DNA of 64,000 nucleotides from Bin127 sp965203505 (GCA_965203505.1 OZ241880.1:1488001-1552000); one strand, 5' to 3'. Shown: positions 27,784-37,333, counted from the first letter of the stretch. Numbers and translations: made by a program. Notes: generated from the letters alone by a model not told the origin.

Positions 27784-28454
27784 TAACCTTTGACCTCTAC
27801 CTCGGTATCTGCTGCCTGATCCGTCGATCTTGTGCGTAGAGCTGAAGCCATTTCACGGTCGGCTCGTTGTAGGTATTCTTCGAGCTCGGGTTCGTCGACG
27901 GATGCTTGGGAACGTTCCACTTTTTGTCGAGTATTGGCTTCACCCGCTAACCGACCTCGCCGTCGCATATTCAGGTACGCATTGCCCACGAGCAACGCGC
28001 CAGCGATGAAGATCAGACCCGGCACAACCCAAGCGATCACATTGAACCCACCAGCTTCCGGCGAAGCAAGAACGATCTCGCCGTAACGCTCCACGAAATA
28101 CGCGCGGATCTGCGCGTTCGTCTCACCCTCCTCGATCTTCGTACGAATAACGGCCTTCATATCCTCGGACAACTGCGCTTGCGACTGATCAAGTGTCTGA
28201 CCATCACACACTGGACACATCAGCTGCTGCGACAACTGGTAAACCCGCTGATCCGCAGTCAAATCGTCTTCGGTAACACAACTCAGAATCGCCAAACAGA
28301 GTACGGCGGCAACGACAAGCCGTAAGTAACGCAATCGTGCAGACACGTGGGCCGGGTTGTTCCCGTTCGGCGAGAACATGATTTTATTGGCCTCGAAAGG
28401 CGACTCTTTTGGTCCGTCGCCGAAAACCAGAGCGCGCAATAGAGCGCCGAGCAA
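27783..28454 (-). CDS. ccmH: CcmH-type apocytochrome thiol reductase
   Basis: 223 residues as drawn. The CcmH domain starts after a lipoprotein-type signal (A-I-L-S-C, Cys59) and has the redox pair C-P-V-C at residues 80-83, in the position of the usual L-R-C-x-x-C-Q, followed by Q-L-S-E-D-M-K-A-V-I-R-T-K-I and the R-Y-G-E-I-V-L tail, then one membrane span. It presents reduced apocytochrome to CcmF. The start may be later (a Met about 25 residues in), since the first residues are atypical. Confidence 0.88.
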   Translation of the reverse strand: MLGALLRALVFGDGPKESPFEANKIMFSPNGNNPAHVSARLRYLRLVVAAVLCLAILSCVTEDDLTADQRVYQLSQQLMCPVCDGQTLDQSQAQLSEDMKAVIRTKIEEGETNAQIRAYFVERYGEIVLASPEAGGFNVIAWVVPGLIFIAGALLVGNAYLNMRRRGRLAGEANTRQKVERSQASVDEPELEEYLQRADREMASALRTRSTDQAADTEVEVKG

Positions 28455-28471
28455 TGTTTGACGGTCCGTTT

Positions 28472-29056
28472 TCAGCGACCGACGCCGGTATTCTGATCGT
28501 AGATGTAAGCTACGATTTCTCGGATGTCCTCTTCAGGAAGCAGGTGCTTGAACCTCGGCATCACAATAACGCCATTGTTGACCAAATTGAACATCGCGTC
28601 TTGGTCATACGTCTCCCGCTTCTCGATCAAATTGGCCGGACCCACATATGGAGCGTCGTTGGTAGTCGCCCAGTAACTATCAGTGGCAACGATATGCGGC
28701 GAAGCAGGACCATCCCCGGCACCAGACATTCCGTGACAAGTCGAACAATTCACACGGTAAAGCTCACGTGCCCGACCCGCGTCGTAAGGACGTTCGGCAC
28801 GTTCCGGGACGACCAACACTTCCTCGGTCCCGATTTGGCGGAACGGAACGGCGTCTTCCGCCGGAGCCAACCGCGGCGGTTCTTGCATCCGCGTCGATTG
28901 TGAGTAGTGCATCTCCGAGAAAATCTCGATCGGATACGTGTTCGATTCCTGCACCGCGCACGCGGTCGAACCGATTACGGCAACGACCAACACCGCGAAG
29001 GGCACAAAAACGCGCCCGGTGGTTCTCGAGAAGAACTGATCGATCAGGGATTTCAC
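28472..29056 (-). CDS. actE: Alternative complex III mono-haem cytochrome c subunit ActE
   Basis: 194 residues. Lipoprotein-type signal ending at Cys33 (S-T-A-C), then one haem motif CSTCHG at residues 104-109 inside an Act-type cytochrome domain, with a likely axial Met in V-M-P-R-F. The preceding region (M-x-x-S-x-R-M-Q-E-P-P-R-L-A-P) is typical of ActE. ActE accepts electrons from the complex and hands them to a soluble cytochrome or oxidase. Its start overlaps the actD stop by 4 bp. Confidence 0.88.
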   Translation of the reverse strand: MKSLIDQFFSRTTGRVFVPFAVLVVAVIGSTACAVQESNTYPIEIFSEMHYSQSTRMQEPPRLAPAEDAVPFRQIGTEEVLVVPERAERPYDAGRARELYRVNCSTCHGMSGAGDGPASPHIVATDSYWATTNDAPYVGPANLIEKRETYDQDAMFNLVNNGVIVMPRFKHLLPEEDIREIVAYIYDQNTGVGR

Positions 29057-29556
29057 GCCTGTTTGATCTCCATCGCACCCGCGCCGTTCAAGGCGTCGAT
29101 TGCAGTGTCCGCTTTGTCGTCATCAGTCGTGATGACCACACCAATCAAACCCTCTGTTATCCGCGTGTCGTAAACACCTGGGTTCACGTTCGGCAAACGA
29201 GATTCGATCACGATACCTACTACGGTTGAGATGACCGCCGAGAGCATCGACATCTCGTAAAGGATGACCAGCATGGCGAAGAGTGACAGAATCGGCTTAC
29301 CACCGGTCACGAGCGGGTAGGCGATCTGCGTCGCAGCGGTCAGGAACAACGCCAACGTGAATCCGATGATCGCGCCAAAAGCAGGGAAACGGAACAGACG
29401 GTGCTGCGGGACGTGTTCTCCGAATGCGCCTTCAGGATACGGAGTACCCGTCAGCACATCGAAAGTGCCCAGCGGAAAGCCCGCGCTCTTCAACGCGTCC
29501 ATAGCGTCGGCCGCCTGGTTCGCATCGTTGTATAGACCAAGTACGCTTTTGCTCAT
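29053..29556 (-). CDS. actD: Alternative complex III membrane subunit ActD (DUF3341)
   Basis: ATG 29556 gives 167 residues; a longer in-frame reading reaches back over the end of the upstream gene and is not supported. Two membrane helices (G-A-I-I-G-F-T-L-A-L-F and L-F-A-M-L-V-I-L-Y-E-M) sit in the middle, preceded by the DUF3341 head (L-x-L-Y-x-D-x-x-x-A-x-x-A). ActD is a small scaffold subunit of the quinol-oxidising Act complex. Confidence 0.88.
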   Translation of the reverse strand: MSKSVLGLYNDANQAADAMDALKSAGFPLGTFDVLTGTPYPEGAFGEHVPQHRLFRFPAFGAIIGFTLALFLTAATQIAYPLVTGGKPILSLFAMLVILYEMSMLSAVISTVVGIVIESRLPNVNPGVYDTRITEGLIGVVITTDDDKADTAIDALNGAGAMEIKQA

Positions 29557-29582
29557 TTCGATCGCTCTCTGAACCTTCTGGC

Positions 29583-30962
29583 TTAATCGGCCTCTCGGAC
29601 TATCGCCGGAACCGTAGCCCGGCCGATCTTGATCGAGTCTCCAAATGTCTGACTTTCTTTCTGTTCGAACAATGGCACCAACGGGAAGAACCGTGAGAAC
29701 AGCAACATCAGGAAGGTGACCCAAGCCAACGACCAGAACAGAATGAACCACTCCAATCCACTAGGTCGATACGCTTCCCACGTGTAGACGAACGGCGTCT
29801 TTCGCGCCAATCCAGGCACGATGATCAGGAATCTCTCCAACCACATACCAATGTTGACGAACAACGACGACCAGAACATCAACGCGATGTTGTTTCGGAC
29901 ACTCTTCTGCAACCACATCCCAACCGGGATTATGTACCCGGTGAAGACAAAGGTTACGAACAGCAGGTTCCAAGGCCACTGGAATATCTGCAACTCACGG
30001 AGCGCAAGTTCAGGTGCGTCAAGCCCGTAGACCGCAAAAATCAATTCGAGGAACGTGAACGCTAACCAACCCGTCGCGACCACGATCAGCAACCGGGCCA
30101 AAGCATCGAAGTGCTCCGGCCGAATGAAATCTTCCCACTTCCACAGCCATCGCATCAATGCCATCATCGTCACCACCGCGGACACACCAGAGTGGACTGC
30201 ACCGATGACAAAGTACGGCGCGAAGATAGTCGAGTGCCAACCTTCAACCGCCGGCGTAACCGCAAAGTCCCACGACACAATCGAGTGCACCGAAACGAAG
30301 ATCGGTAGCATCAACGCCGACAGCAAGATCCCGCCAACAGTCTGCAACTTCCATTGCCTCGGGTTCCCACGCCAACCGAGAGCCAAGATCGTGTAAAACG
30401 CCCTCTGCCATCCAGTCGTGCGGTCTCGCAAATTGCCGAGGTCGGGCAGCAACGCGATGTACAGGAACAACGTCGATCCAGTCAGATACGTGCTGATCGC
30501 CACCGGGTCCCAAATCAACGGCGATCGGACGTTGGGCATGATTCCGCGCGCGAAGTCGTAGGGCAGGATGTAGTAGGCGATTCTCCAAGGCCGTCCTGCG
30601 TGCATCAGCGGAAAGAGCAGGGCGGTCAACAGCGAGAATACCGTCAGCAATTCCGCGGCTCGCGTCACCGGACGTCGCCATTCAGCTTGCGACAACCTGA
30701 GGATCGCCGAAATCATGATTCCGGCGTGGCTGATACCCACCCAGAACACGAAAGTCGTGATGAAAAGACCCCAATAGACAGGACGGGAAAGTCCGGTAAC
30801 ACCAAGCCCCTTGTTGACCATGATGCCGATCATGAAGAAGCCGATCGCCACGATGATCCCAAGAGTCACCACGGTAGGCGCCCACCACTTAGGCGTGTCA
30901 AGCTGACCGTTCAGCAAGACACGGTTGGTGTGGATCTGGTCTATTGTTCTGCGTTGTTGCAT
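29583..30962 (-). CDS. actC: Alternative complex III NrfD-like quinol-binding subunit ActC
   Basis: 459 residues, about 10 membrane spans of the NrfD/PsrC type. Features include the W-V-G-I-S-H-A-G-I-like F-W-V-G-I-S-H-A-G-I-M-I-S-A-I-L helix, P-L-M-H-A-G-R-P-W and L-I-W-D-P-V-A-I. It lies directly after a second NrfD-like gene. One of the pair should be ActC and the other ActF; which is which cannot be settled from residue patterns by eye. Confidence 0.85.
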   Translation of the reverse strand: MQQRRTIDQIHTNRVLLNGQLDTPKWWAPTVVTLGIIVAIGFFMIGIMVNKGLGVTGLSRPVYWGLFITTFVFWVGISHAGIMISAILRLSQAEWRRPVTRAAELLTVFSLLTALLFPLMHAGRPWRIAYYILPYDFARGIMPNVRSPLIWDPVAISTYLTGSTLFLYIALLPDLGNLRDRTTGWQRAFYTILALGWRGNPRQWKLQTVGGILLSALMLPIFVSVHSIVSWDFAVTPAVEGWHSTIFAPYFVIGAVHSGVSAVVTMMALMRWLWKWEDFIRPEHFDALARLLIVVATGWLAFTFLELIFAVYGLDAPELALRELQIFQWPWNLLFVTFVFTGYIIPVGMWLQKSVRNNIALMFWSSLFVNIGMWLERFLIIVPGLARKTPFVYTWEAYRPSGLEWFILFWSLAWVTFLMLLFSRFFPLVPLFEQKESQTFGDSIKIGRATVPAIVREAD

Positions 30963-30993
30963 GGTGGCTTAGAGCGCTTGCAGCGTGCCAATC

Positions 30994-32418
30994 TTAATCG
31001 GGCTTGCCAATTAGGGAAACCTTTGTCTTCATGTAGTCGACCGGTCGATATAGGAGGTTGAATTGCTGGACATCCCAAATGCTCAGAATCGGCAACACCC
31101 GCGTGGCGGCCAGCACGATCAATATCGATCCGGCGACAGCCCCGACCATGATGAAGATGTCCATGATGTCGGGGTAAACGGTCGGCGGGTATTCGGTGAG
31201 GAATCGTTCGTGAATGCGATCTTCAGGAACTGCCCAAGCCGCCACATAGATCCGAACGCGGTCCAAGAAAACGCCCAACAATATCAGCGCCGCGCCGATG
31301 GCAGTTCCGTTGTAGCTCCTGCGCACCCTGTTCCATATCAACCACCACCAAGGCGTGAACCAGATGAACAACACTCCTGCGAGGAAAACCCACAAATACG
31401 GCCCGCGTATCAGATAGTCGATCCACATCTGGTCCGATCCGCTCCGACCGTACCAGAACACGATAAACGCCGATATGAAGAAATACCCCCACAGAAGCGT
31501 GAACGCGAACATCAGCCGGCCTATCGACCAGAACTGGTCCAAGTGCAGATACTTATCCAAGCCCAGATACTTACGCGCCGCCCAAATCCCTATCACCGTC
31601 ACCGCCAAACCCGCTTGGATCGATGAGATCGCGTGATACATCGGGAAGATTGCGTCTCGCCAGCCCGGAACCAAGCTCATCGCAAAATCCGTGCTGATAA
31701 GGAAGTGGATGAACACGAACGTGAAGAAATAGAGCGTACCCATCATCCCAATCCGCATCCGCAACGAGCGCCACTGGACGCTCGAACCGATCCAACCGCG
31801 CGCCAACCAACCGCCGAAGCGCTGTTTCCAACCAGTCGAGTGATCCCGCATCGCGGCGAAGTCAGGGATGCCGTACGCCCAAACCAGACCCAAGGCACTA
31901 ACGATGAGGGTAATCATCCCGACCAGCGCCCAAAGATGAGGCGAGACATCCGGACCCTCAAACCAGATCGTCCGCCGCCTAGCTCCATCAACCACCAAAA
32001 ACGGCAGATTGAGTATGAGAGGGATCATCCAAATCGTGCACACCACCGCAACGAGCGAACACAGCTGAGCAAATCGCGCCACCGGTCGCACCCAGTTCGC
32101 CTTCGCAATCATCGGTGCTATCGCAACCAACGGCGCGCCGCCAAATGCCGTGAATAGGAACGCAACTATCGCCGCGGTATAACCCCACTCGTCCTGATCG
32201 CGCCATTCAACGAGCAGCTTTGCGAAACCGACACCGATCCCCACCAAAGTCACAACGCCCAAAATCCACATCCAAGCGCGGACCTTAGATCCGTTGGCCT
32301 CGGTTGTCGAGATCAACTCCGACGTCGTGACAGCGGCGTCAACACGACCAGGAAGCTCGTGGTGCTCTTCCTCGTGTGCAGCGCCGTGCGCCCCGGAATG
32401 TACAGCTTCGCTAGCCAT
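30994..32418 (-). CDS. Second NrfD-like membrane subunit of alternative complex III (ActF-like)
   Basis: 474 residues, about 10 membrane spans, with a His- and Glu-rich N-terminal tail (about 25 residues, G-A-A-H-E-E-E-H-H) before the first helix. Internal blocks such as H-F-L-I-S-T-D-F-A-M-S-L-V-P-G-W and F-W-Y-G-R-S-G-S-D correspond to the second NrfD-like subunit of Act complexes. Start overlaps the stop of the iron-sulfur gene by 8 bp. Confidence 0.8.
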   Translation of the reverse strand: MASEAVHSGAHGAAHEEEHHELPGRVDAAVTTSELISTTEANGSKVRAWMWILGVVTLVGIGVGFAKLLVEWRDQDEWGYTAAIVAFLFTAFGGAPLVAIAPMIAKANWVRPVARFAQLCSLVAVVCTIWMIPLILNLPFLVVDGARRRTIWFEGPDVSPHLWALVGMITLIVSALGLVWAYGIPDFAAMRDHSTGWKQRFGGWLARGWIGSSVQWRSLRMRIGMMGTLYFFTFVFIHFLISTDFAMSLVPGWRDAIFPMYHAISSIQAGLAVTVIGIWAARKYLGLDKYLHLDQFWSIGRLMFAFTLLWGYFFISAFIVFWYGRSGSDQMWIDYLIRGPYLWVFLAGVLFIWFTPWWWLIWNRVRRSYNGTAIGAALILLGVFLDRVRIYVAAWAVPEDRIHERFLTEYPPTVYPDIMDIFIMVGAVAGSILIVLAATRVLPILSIWDVQQFNLLYRPVDYMKTKVSLIGKPD

Positions 32419-33148
32419 GCGATTCGCCTGCTGACCTATCGGTATCGACCTTCGCTAGATAAACGACGTTCGGATCGGTTGCCAGATGCGGCAGTAGCGT
32501 GTAGTGCCGATCATCATTCTTCATCTTGGAGACTTTGCTGTCCTTGTCGTTGAAGTTGCCGAACACCAGAGCGTCGGTGGGACATGCCTGCGTGCACGCG
32601 GTCTGAATCTCACCGTCGACCACCTTGCGGTTCTCGCGTTCCGCATTCCGGACGCCCCTGCGGATCCGCTGGATGCAGAACGAACATTTCTCCATAATTC
32701 CACGGCTTCTAACCGTGACATCGGGGTTCAAATGATTGCGGAATGCCTCCGGCCATACCGGCTCCCAGTAGTTGAAGAACCGAACGATGTACGGACAACC
32801 ATTGGCGCAATACCTCGTGCCAACGCATCGGTTGTAAACCTGAACGTTCAACCCTTCGTTGTTGTGGTACGTCGCAAATACGGGGCAGACAGGTTCGCAC
32901 GGCGCGTTCTCGCAGTGCTGACACATGATCGGAATGAACCGCGCCTTGACATCCGGGAATTCCCCTTCCCAGTAACGCTCCACGCGTATCCACTGCATCG
33001 CACGAGCGCGCTCGAACCTGTCTTGCAAGTTCAACGGCACGTTGTTCTCGGCTTGGCAAGCCAATACGCACGCCTGACAACCGGTGCACTTGTCGACATC
33101 AACGACCATGCCCCAGCTGTAATCTCGTTTTTCGCGTTGCAGTGTCAT
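32411..33148 (-). CDS. Alternative complex III iron-sulfur subunit (ActB C-terminal-type, four-cluster ferredoxin)
   Basis: 245 residues, DmsB/NrfC-like. Four cysteine groups: C-T-G-C-Q-A-C-V-L-A-C, C-Q-H-C-E-N-A-P-C-E-P-V-C-P, C-V-G-T-R-Y-C-A-N-G-C-P with the partner C-S-F-C, and A-C-T-Q-A-C-P. This arrangement can hold four iron-sulfur clusters. In most Act operons this domain is the C-terminal half of a single ActB; here it is a separate gene next to the molybdopterin-like half. Confidence 0.87.
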   Translation of the reverse strand: MTLQREKRDYSWGMVVDVDKCTGCQACVLACQAENNVPLNLQDRFERARAMQWIRVERYWEGEFPDVKARFIPIMCQHCENAPCEPVCPVFATYHNNEGLNVQVYNRCVGTRYCANGCPYIVRFFNYWEPVWPEAFRNHLNPDVTVRSRGIMEKCSFCIQRIRRGVRNAERENRKVVDGEIQTACTQACPTDALVFGNFNDKDSKVSKMKNDDRHYTLLPHLATDPNVVYLAKVDTDRSAGESHG

Positions 33149-33194
33149 GCGGTTAATCCACGTTCATCGTATCCGTTGAAACGGTATTTCACGA

Positions 33195-35540
33195 TCAGTG
33201 GCCTCCCCCTGATCCTTCTTCGTCCTCTGCACCCGAGTCTGGGAGCAGGAAACTCTGTTGGTACTTGTGGTGGTTGGCGATCTCGGCGTCGTGCGCACTT
33301 TCACCCGGAGCCACAACCAAGACCGGTACGCCTGGTTCAACCGGGAATGCAGTTACTTCACCTTCGAACTTGGCCACCTCGCGTTTGCGGCCGGAACGAG
33401 CTACGCGCACACGAGTAGCCGCCCACGCCAACGATCCGCTCGCAGGTTCGACTTGCGGAGCCAAAATCTTAAACACGTTTGAGCCCAAACCCTCATCGTA
33501 CCGCCCGCCATTCTCATGTCCGAGGCCGATCGGAACGCCGATGACGCCCGGCCGTCCTCCCGGAGTCGGGTATGCCAGAGCTTCGATCTCACCATATTCC
33601 GACTTGATGAACAGCACGTCGCCTTCGCGGATTCCGAGATGATCCGCCTCTTTGTCGTTGATCTCTGCCCATGTAACCCAAGCCGCGCTGCTCAACGGAT
33701 CGGGGTTTTGCATGGCAAAGGGAGTTGCCGACAATCTGCCTTCGTAAAGGCTGTTCGACAAAAACGGTACGAGGTGGAAATCCGCTCCTTCACCGAGACC
33801 GTCGGTGCCAGAGTAGTGGACCGCGCTCTCGAGGTCGAACACGTTGGGTGGAACATGGTCTGAAGGCGTCTCCACAGTGCCTTCGGTGTCCCACCAACCG
33901 CCGCGCTGCAAAACGCCTTGGCGGAACAAGCTCTTGCTGGGAGCAGACACGGAACCCCGGTTCAGATCGTAGAGCTGATCGATCGAAGCATTGACCAACT
34001 CTTCCATATCGTCCGCGCCAAGTCCGCCGTCGCTGACGCGAAGCAGTTCGTCGCCAAACCCTCTTGCATCGGCTGCATAGCCCCCGCTGAAGAGTTCTGT
34101 CGCTCCAATGACCGGTTGCTGGATCGTAACCACTTCATAACCCGGTGCCGGGTCCGGGATCGTGGTCCCCCATGTCTCGAGGAACGTCTTCTCAGGAAGT
34201 ATGAGATCGCAATTTGCAAGCGTGTCGTTCATCACGCTACCGAAACCGATGACAGTTGGAACACCATCCATCGCGCCGACCACATCGACCGAATTGGGCA
34301 TACCGTGAACAATGTCCGCGCCTCGGATGATTACCGTCTGCACATCGCCGCTTCGCCACTGTGCAAGTTCCAATTCCCAATCCGTAAAAGAGTCCCCGCT
34401 GCACCTGCCGGTCAAGCCTTCCACGGCAGACAGCGGGTTGTATTTCACTCCGCCGTCGGAACCCACCGCACCGACGAGCGTGTTCAACGCATGCGTCGCA
34501 GCGATATTGAACTGACCATTGGTGTGTGCACCAGCACTGCCACCTGCAAACGCCAAGCTAGGGCGATGCTCGGCGAAATGGCGGGCTGCTTTGCGGATTT
34601 TGTAGGCCGATACTCCGACCGTCTCTTCGATGTCTTCAGGCCGGAAACCTACGATCGATGCCGTCGGTATCTGGTTAAAGAATCGGCTGATCTCGGTCGA
34701 CGATGCCAAACGCTCCTCTAAGATGACATGCGCGATGCTCATCGCAAGGTGACCTTCGTAACCCGGAATCACGGGCAACCAGAGGTCCGCATTGGCAGCC
34801 GTCATCGACATGCGCGGCTCGGCGTGAATCAAGTAACCTCGTTCATCCTTGGATCGGAATTCGCCGTAGCGCACCGAGTAACCAACTGAAGACTGCCATG
34901 TGCTGAGCCAGTCCGCGCCGATCGACAAGATCGTGTTTGCTTTCCCGATGTCGTAGTGCGGGGGATCTTCCTGGTCGTAAACAAACCGAATTGCGTCTTG
35001 CATGACGCCTTGTTCAGTCGGGTCGTACTTGATATGGCGTCCGCCGTAAAACGCAGCGAAGTTGATCGCGACCCACTCGAGGTGCCCACCAAGCGGGTTC
35101 GTGACAACCGCCATGTTGTCACGCCCCGACTCGACCGCGCTCTGAATCAATTGCTCGGCGCGCTGCCAAGAGATCGGGTCGTATAAACCACCCTTGCTCT
35201 GGCGCAGCATCGGCTCACTGATGCGGTCCGGGTGATAAGTCAGCTGTATGGCAGCATCGTGTCTCGCGCTCTGTTTCCCAAGATTTACGGGATGATCGGG
35301 GTTTCCCGCGATCTTTTTCGCCCGGCCCTGCATGACCCTGACGATCAAACCATCGCCGCCGGGCATGTCCGGCCAAGTCGTCGCGTACCAAGCGTCCTCG
35401 CCACGCACGAGGTCCTCGGGCATGTCGACCGGGCTCTGGACTATCAGTTCGCGTTCCGGCAACCCGCAAGCAGCGAAAATCATCGTGCCAGCGGTCGCCT
35501 TCGCGCCCAGCGCCAAGAACTCTCTTCGGCTCAGTTTCAT
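33195..35540 (-). CDS. Alternative complex III molybdopterin-oxidoreductase-like subunit (ActB N-terminal-type)
   Basis: 781 residues. Tat signal with S-R-R-E-F-L at residues 4-9, then a possible lipobox ending at Cys25 (F-A-A-C-G). The body has the fold of molybdopterin oxidoreductases (Q-G-R-A-K-K-I-A-G-N-P-D-H-P, L-S-I-G-A-D, A-N-A-D-L-W-L-P), but lacks the N-terminal C-x2-C-x3-C cluster of catalytic members. ActB is known to have lost Mo; the absence fits. Its natural partner is the iron-sulfur gene downstream. Confidence 0.88.
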   Translation of the reverse strand: MKLSRREFLALGAKATAGTMIFAACGLPERELIVQSPVDMPEDLVRGEDAWYATTWPDMPGGDGLIVRVMQGRAKKIAGNPDHPVNLGKQSARHDAAIQLTYHPDRISEPMLRQSKGGLYDPISWQRAEQLIQSAVESGRDNMAVVTNPLGGHLEWVAINFAAFYGGRHIKYDPTEQGVMQDAIRFVYDQEDPPHYDIGKANTILSIGADWLSTWQSSVGYSVRYGEFRSKDERGYLIHAEPRMSMTAANADLWLPVIPGYEGHLAMSIAHVILEERLASSTEISRFFNQIPTASIVGFRPEDIEETVGVSAYKIRKAARHFAEHRPSLAFAGGSAGAHTNGQFNIAATHALNTLVGAVGSDGGVKYNPLSAVEGLTGRCSGDSFTDWELELAQWRSGDVQTVIIRGADIVHGMPNSVDVVGAMDGVPTVIGFGSVMNDTLANCDLILPEKTFLETWGTTIPDPAPGYEVVTIQQPVIGATELFSGGYAADARGFGDELLRVSDGGLGADDMEELVNASIDQLYDLNRGSVSAPSKSLFRQGVLQRGGWWDTEGTVETPSDHVPPNVFDLESAVHYSGTDGLGEGADFHLVPFLSNSLYEGRLSATPFAMQNPDPLSSAAWVTWAEINDKEADHLGIREGDVLFIKSEYGEIEALAYPTPGGRPGVIGVPIGLGHENGGRYDEGLGSNVFKILAPQVEPASGSLAWAATRVRVARSGRKREVAKFEGEVTAFPVEPGVPVLVVAPGESAHDAEIANHHKYQQSFLLPDSGAEDEEGSGGGH

Positions 35541-35583
35541 CTGGTTGATTAGCTCGTTTCAGCCTTCAGTTTGGTTCGTCAGA

Positions 35584-36291
35584 TCAGTGGTGGCAAGACG
35601 CGCAATCCGTCGGCGCGTTGTTATCACGATGGCAGTTCACGCACTGTCCCATTTTCAATGGTTCTACTTGTGTAACGGTCTTCGACATCGAAGCAACATC
35701 GCCGTGACACGTCGAACACACGCCAGCGGCACCAATCTTCACGCCGCTCGTGCTGTTCGTGACCGCCTGCGGATTTGCTGTCAAATAGCGGATATGAGGT
35801 TCGTGGACGAACCTGACATGGTCGGGCATTCGATGGACCCGTTTCCAGTTGATCGGATGCGGATCGTCGCCAATCACGCCGGCGGCCATCCGAATCTTAG
35901 TCAATGGTTCGCTCTCGTCCTTGCCGATCACTTGGTGACAATATGCGCAAAACTGCACCGGTGGGATACCGGCATTCGCCTGCGTCGTGACTGTCCGGTG
36001 ACAGAACGTGCAATCCATCCCCAAACCTTGCACCTGATCTCCCAACGAATTCTCGTAGACACCTGTTCCGGCATGAATCGTGTGCGAGAACGGAATCGGC
36101 TGCTCGATCTTCTGATCGAATCCGAGAACCGGGATCGGCTGTCCGAGCCACGCGGTGATGACAAACGCCAAGACCGCTCCCACGACCGCAACAACGCCGA
36201 GTGAACCGAAGCCGAGTATCGGAATCAACACCTTCAACCACAGCGGTGTGGTGCGGTGCTTCTCGCGCAGAAACTCAAGCAATGCTGCCAA
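35584..36291 (-). CDS. actA: Alternative complex III pentahaem cytochrome c subunit ActA
   Basis: 235 residues. One N-terminal membrane helix (about 20-48) and exactly five haem motifs: C-T-F-C-H, C-A-Y-C-H, C-S-T-C-H, C-V-N-C-H and C-A-S-C-H. Spaced His residues (R-V-H-R, V-H-E-P-H) are likely distal ligands. A pentahaem subunit is the hallmark of ActA. It is exported and stitched with haem by the Ccm genes in the same operon. Confidence 0.93.
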   Translation of the reverse strand: MAALLEFLREKHRTTPLWLKVLIPILGFGSLGVVAVVGAVLAFVITAWLGQPIPVLGFDQKIEQPIPFSHTIHAGTGVYENSLGDQVQGLGMDCTFCHRTVTTQANAGIPPVQFCAYCHQVIGKDESEPLTKIRMAAGVIGDDPHPINWKRVHRMPDHVRFVHEPHIRYLTANPQAVTNSTSGVKIGAAGVCSTCHGDVASMSKTVTQVEPLKMGQCVNCHRDNNAPTDCASCHH

Positions 36292-36372
36292 GGCAGTTAA
36301 ACTCCGGTGGTGCTGAGTTAAAGGTCAGAAGCGAAAGGTTCGCTTGTAGCTTTGCTGGCAACGTCACTCGAT

Positions 36373-36663
36373 TCACTGCCAGTACCTGGGATAAAGGACT
36401 TCGAGCCAGTTCAAATTCAGGGCGGCAAGGACGAAGCAAGCGATCACTCCGATTACTGCAACGATCCCGACGAAGTACAGGACGGGTCGCACATTCGACC
36501 ACTTGGCAGAGATCGTGTTGGTGTCGACAAGAGATGTGATGATTGCATGGGCAGTCAAAAGGCTGAATCCTGCGACGATGGCACATCCCAACGCGGCCCA
36601 GAGAAATTTTAGGACAGTCCCAATTTGCGCCCATTCGGACGCTGAAAGTGGTTGTGGATCCAT
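36373..36663 (-). CDS. Small two-helix membrane protein at the head of the act operon
   Basis: 96 residues with two hydrophobic helices (about residues 18-43 and 60-85) and a short soluble C-terminus ending in Y-P-R-Y-W-Q. It is first in the act operon, 81 bp before actA. It could be a small accessory Act subunit, but I do not recognise a family. The start ATG has a GAGAG sequence nearby. Confidence 0.65.
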   Translation of the reverse strand: MDPQPLSASEWAQIGTVLKFLWAALGCAIVAGFSLLTAHAIITSLVDTNTISAKWSNVRPVLYFVGIVAVIGVIACFVLAALNLNWLEVLYPRYWQ

Positions 36664-36778
36664 TCGCCGCTCTCTTGATCAACTAGCGTGCAGACGCTTT
36701 CGAACTACCGGAATAATCTCTTCAGATTTGACTAACGCTCTTTCCAGTGGCGTCGAATGTCGCCGCGCGCTCCCATTT

Positions 36779-36808
36779 ATCTTATTTGCGCCTACGCGCT
36801 TGAGTCAA
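36779..36808 (-). promoter_or_regulatory. Predicted promoter of the act-ccm operon
   Basis: Minus-strand -35 TTGACT (36803-36808) and -10 TAAGAT (36779-36784) separated by 18 bp. The start of transcription would be near 36772, giving a leader of about 110 nt before the first gene. Confidence 0.45.
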
Positions 36809-36837
36809 CGCGGACAACCTTTGCCAAGTAAAGCATT

Positions 36838-37209
36838 CTAGCAACCTTTCTCCACGGACAGGAACTCAATCATCGTTCCCGTTGGCAAAAGCATGTACGG
36901 TTCCCCAAATTCATCACCAGAATAAAGCGACCATTCATCCGCTATCTTGTACGAACGCAATCTGATCCCGTGGTTGCCACCATGAACCAGCATCGATTCA
37001 CCAGCACCCGAATCCCCAACCCGAACGACGCGAATTTCGCATGGACCATCTTCCGACCAGCCAACAACCTCGCAACGCCCCTCCACGTTATTCACGTCAT
37101 CAAGCACGATGCTCCCAGCAACACGTTCATCCCCACGCGCCTCAAACGTCTGCATAGGGAAATACCCGCAGTTGTCGTTATCTTCGATATCTATCCAAAC
37201 CTGAGACAT
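36838..37209 (-). CDS. Hypothetical protein
   Basis: ATG 37209 gives 123 residues; longer in-frame readings run into the repeat region and are rejected. No domain is recognised. The protein is acidic with short beta-like stretches and several Gly turns (G-S-I-V-L-D-D-V, C-E-I-R-V-V-R-V-G-D-S-G) and no membrane helix or signal. It lies between the act operon promoter and the repeat/RNA element. It may be a real small gene; coding evidence is only the clean frame. Confidence 0.5.
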   Translation of the reverse strand: MSQVWIDIEDNDNCGYFPMQTFEARGDERVAGSIVLDDVNNVEGRCEVVGWSEDGPCEIRVVRVGDSGAGESMLVHGGNHGIRLRSYKIADEWSLYSGDEFGEPYMLLPTGTMIEFLSVEKGC

Positions 37210-37284
37210 CAGTCGTCGTCTCGATCCTCTAGTAAACCCAAACAAGCCAAACAACGATTGTAGCCCCACCGTCCCCAAACAACC

Positions 37285-37310
37285 GTAGGGGCGATCCCTC
37301 GTGGTCGCCC
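37285..37310 (+). repeat. Hairpin repeat A, copy 1 (further copies 37415-37440 and 38633-38658)
   Basis: Starts GTAGGGG, then GCGATCCC, a short loop and GGTCGCCC, giving a stem of about 8 bp. Copy 2 differs by compensating C/G changes in the stem; copy 3 is GTAGGGCCAATCCC and lies beyond the RNA. Confidence 0.85.
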
Positions 37311-37333
37311 GGGGCGGACGCGGGGCCGGGTTG

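Noticed and set aside
27783..28454. Second haem lyase
   Set aside because: The gene has the CcmH thiol motif, not haem-handling motifs.
29557..29751. N-terminal extension of ActD
   Set aside because: It overlaps the end of actC in another frame and lacks ActD similarity.
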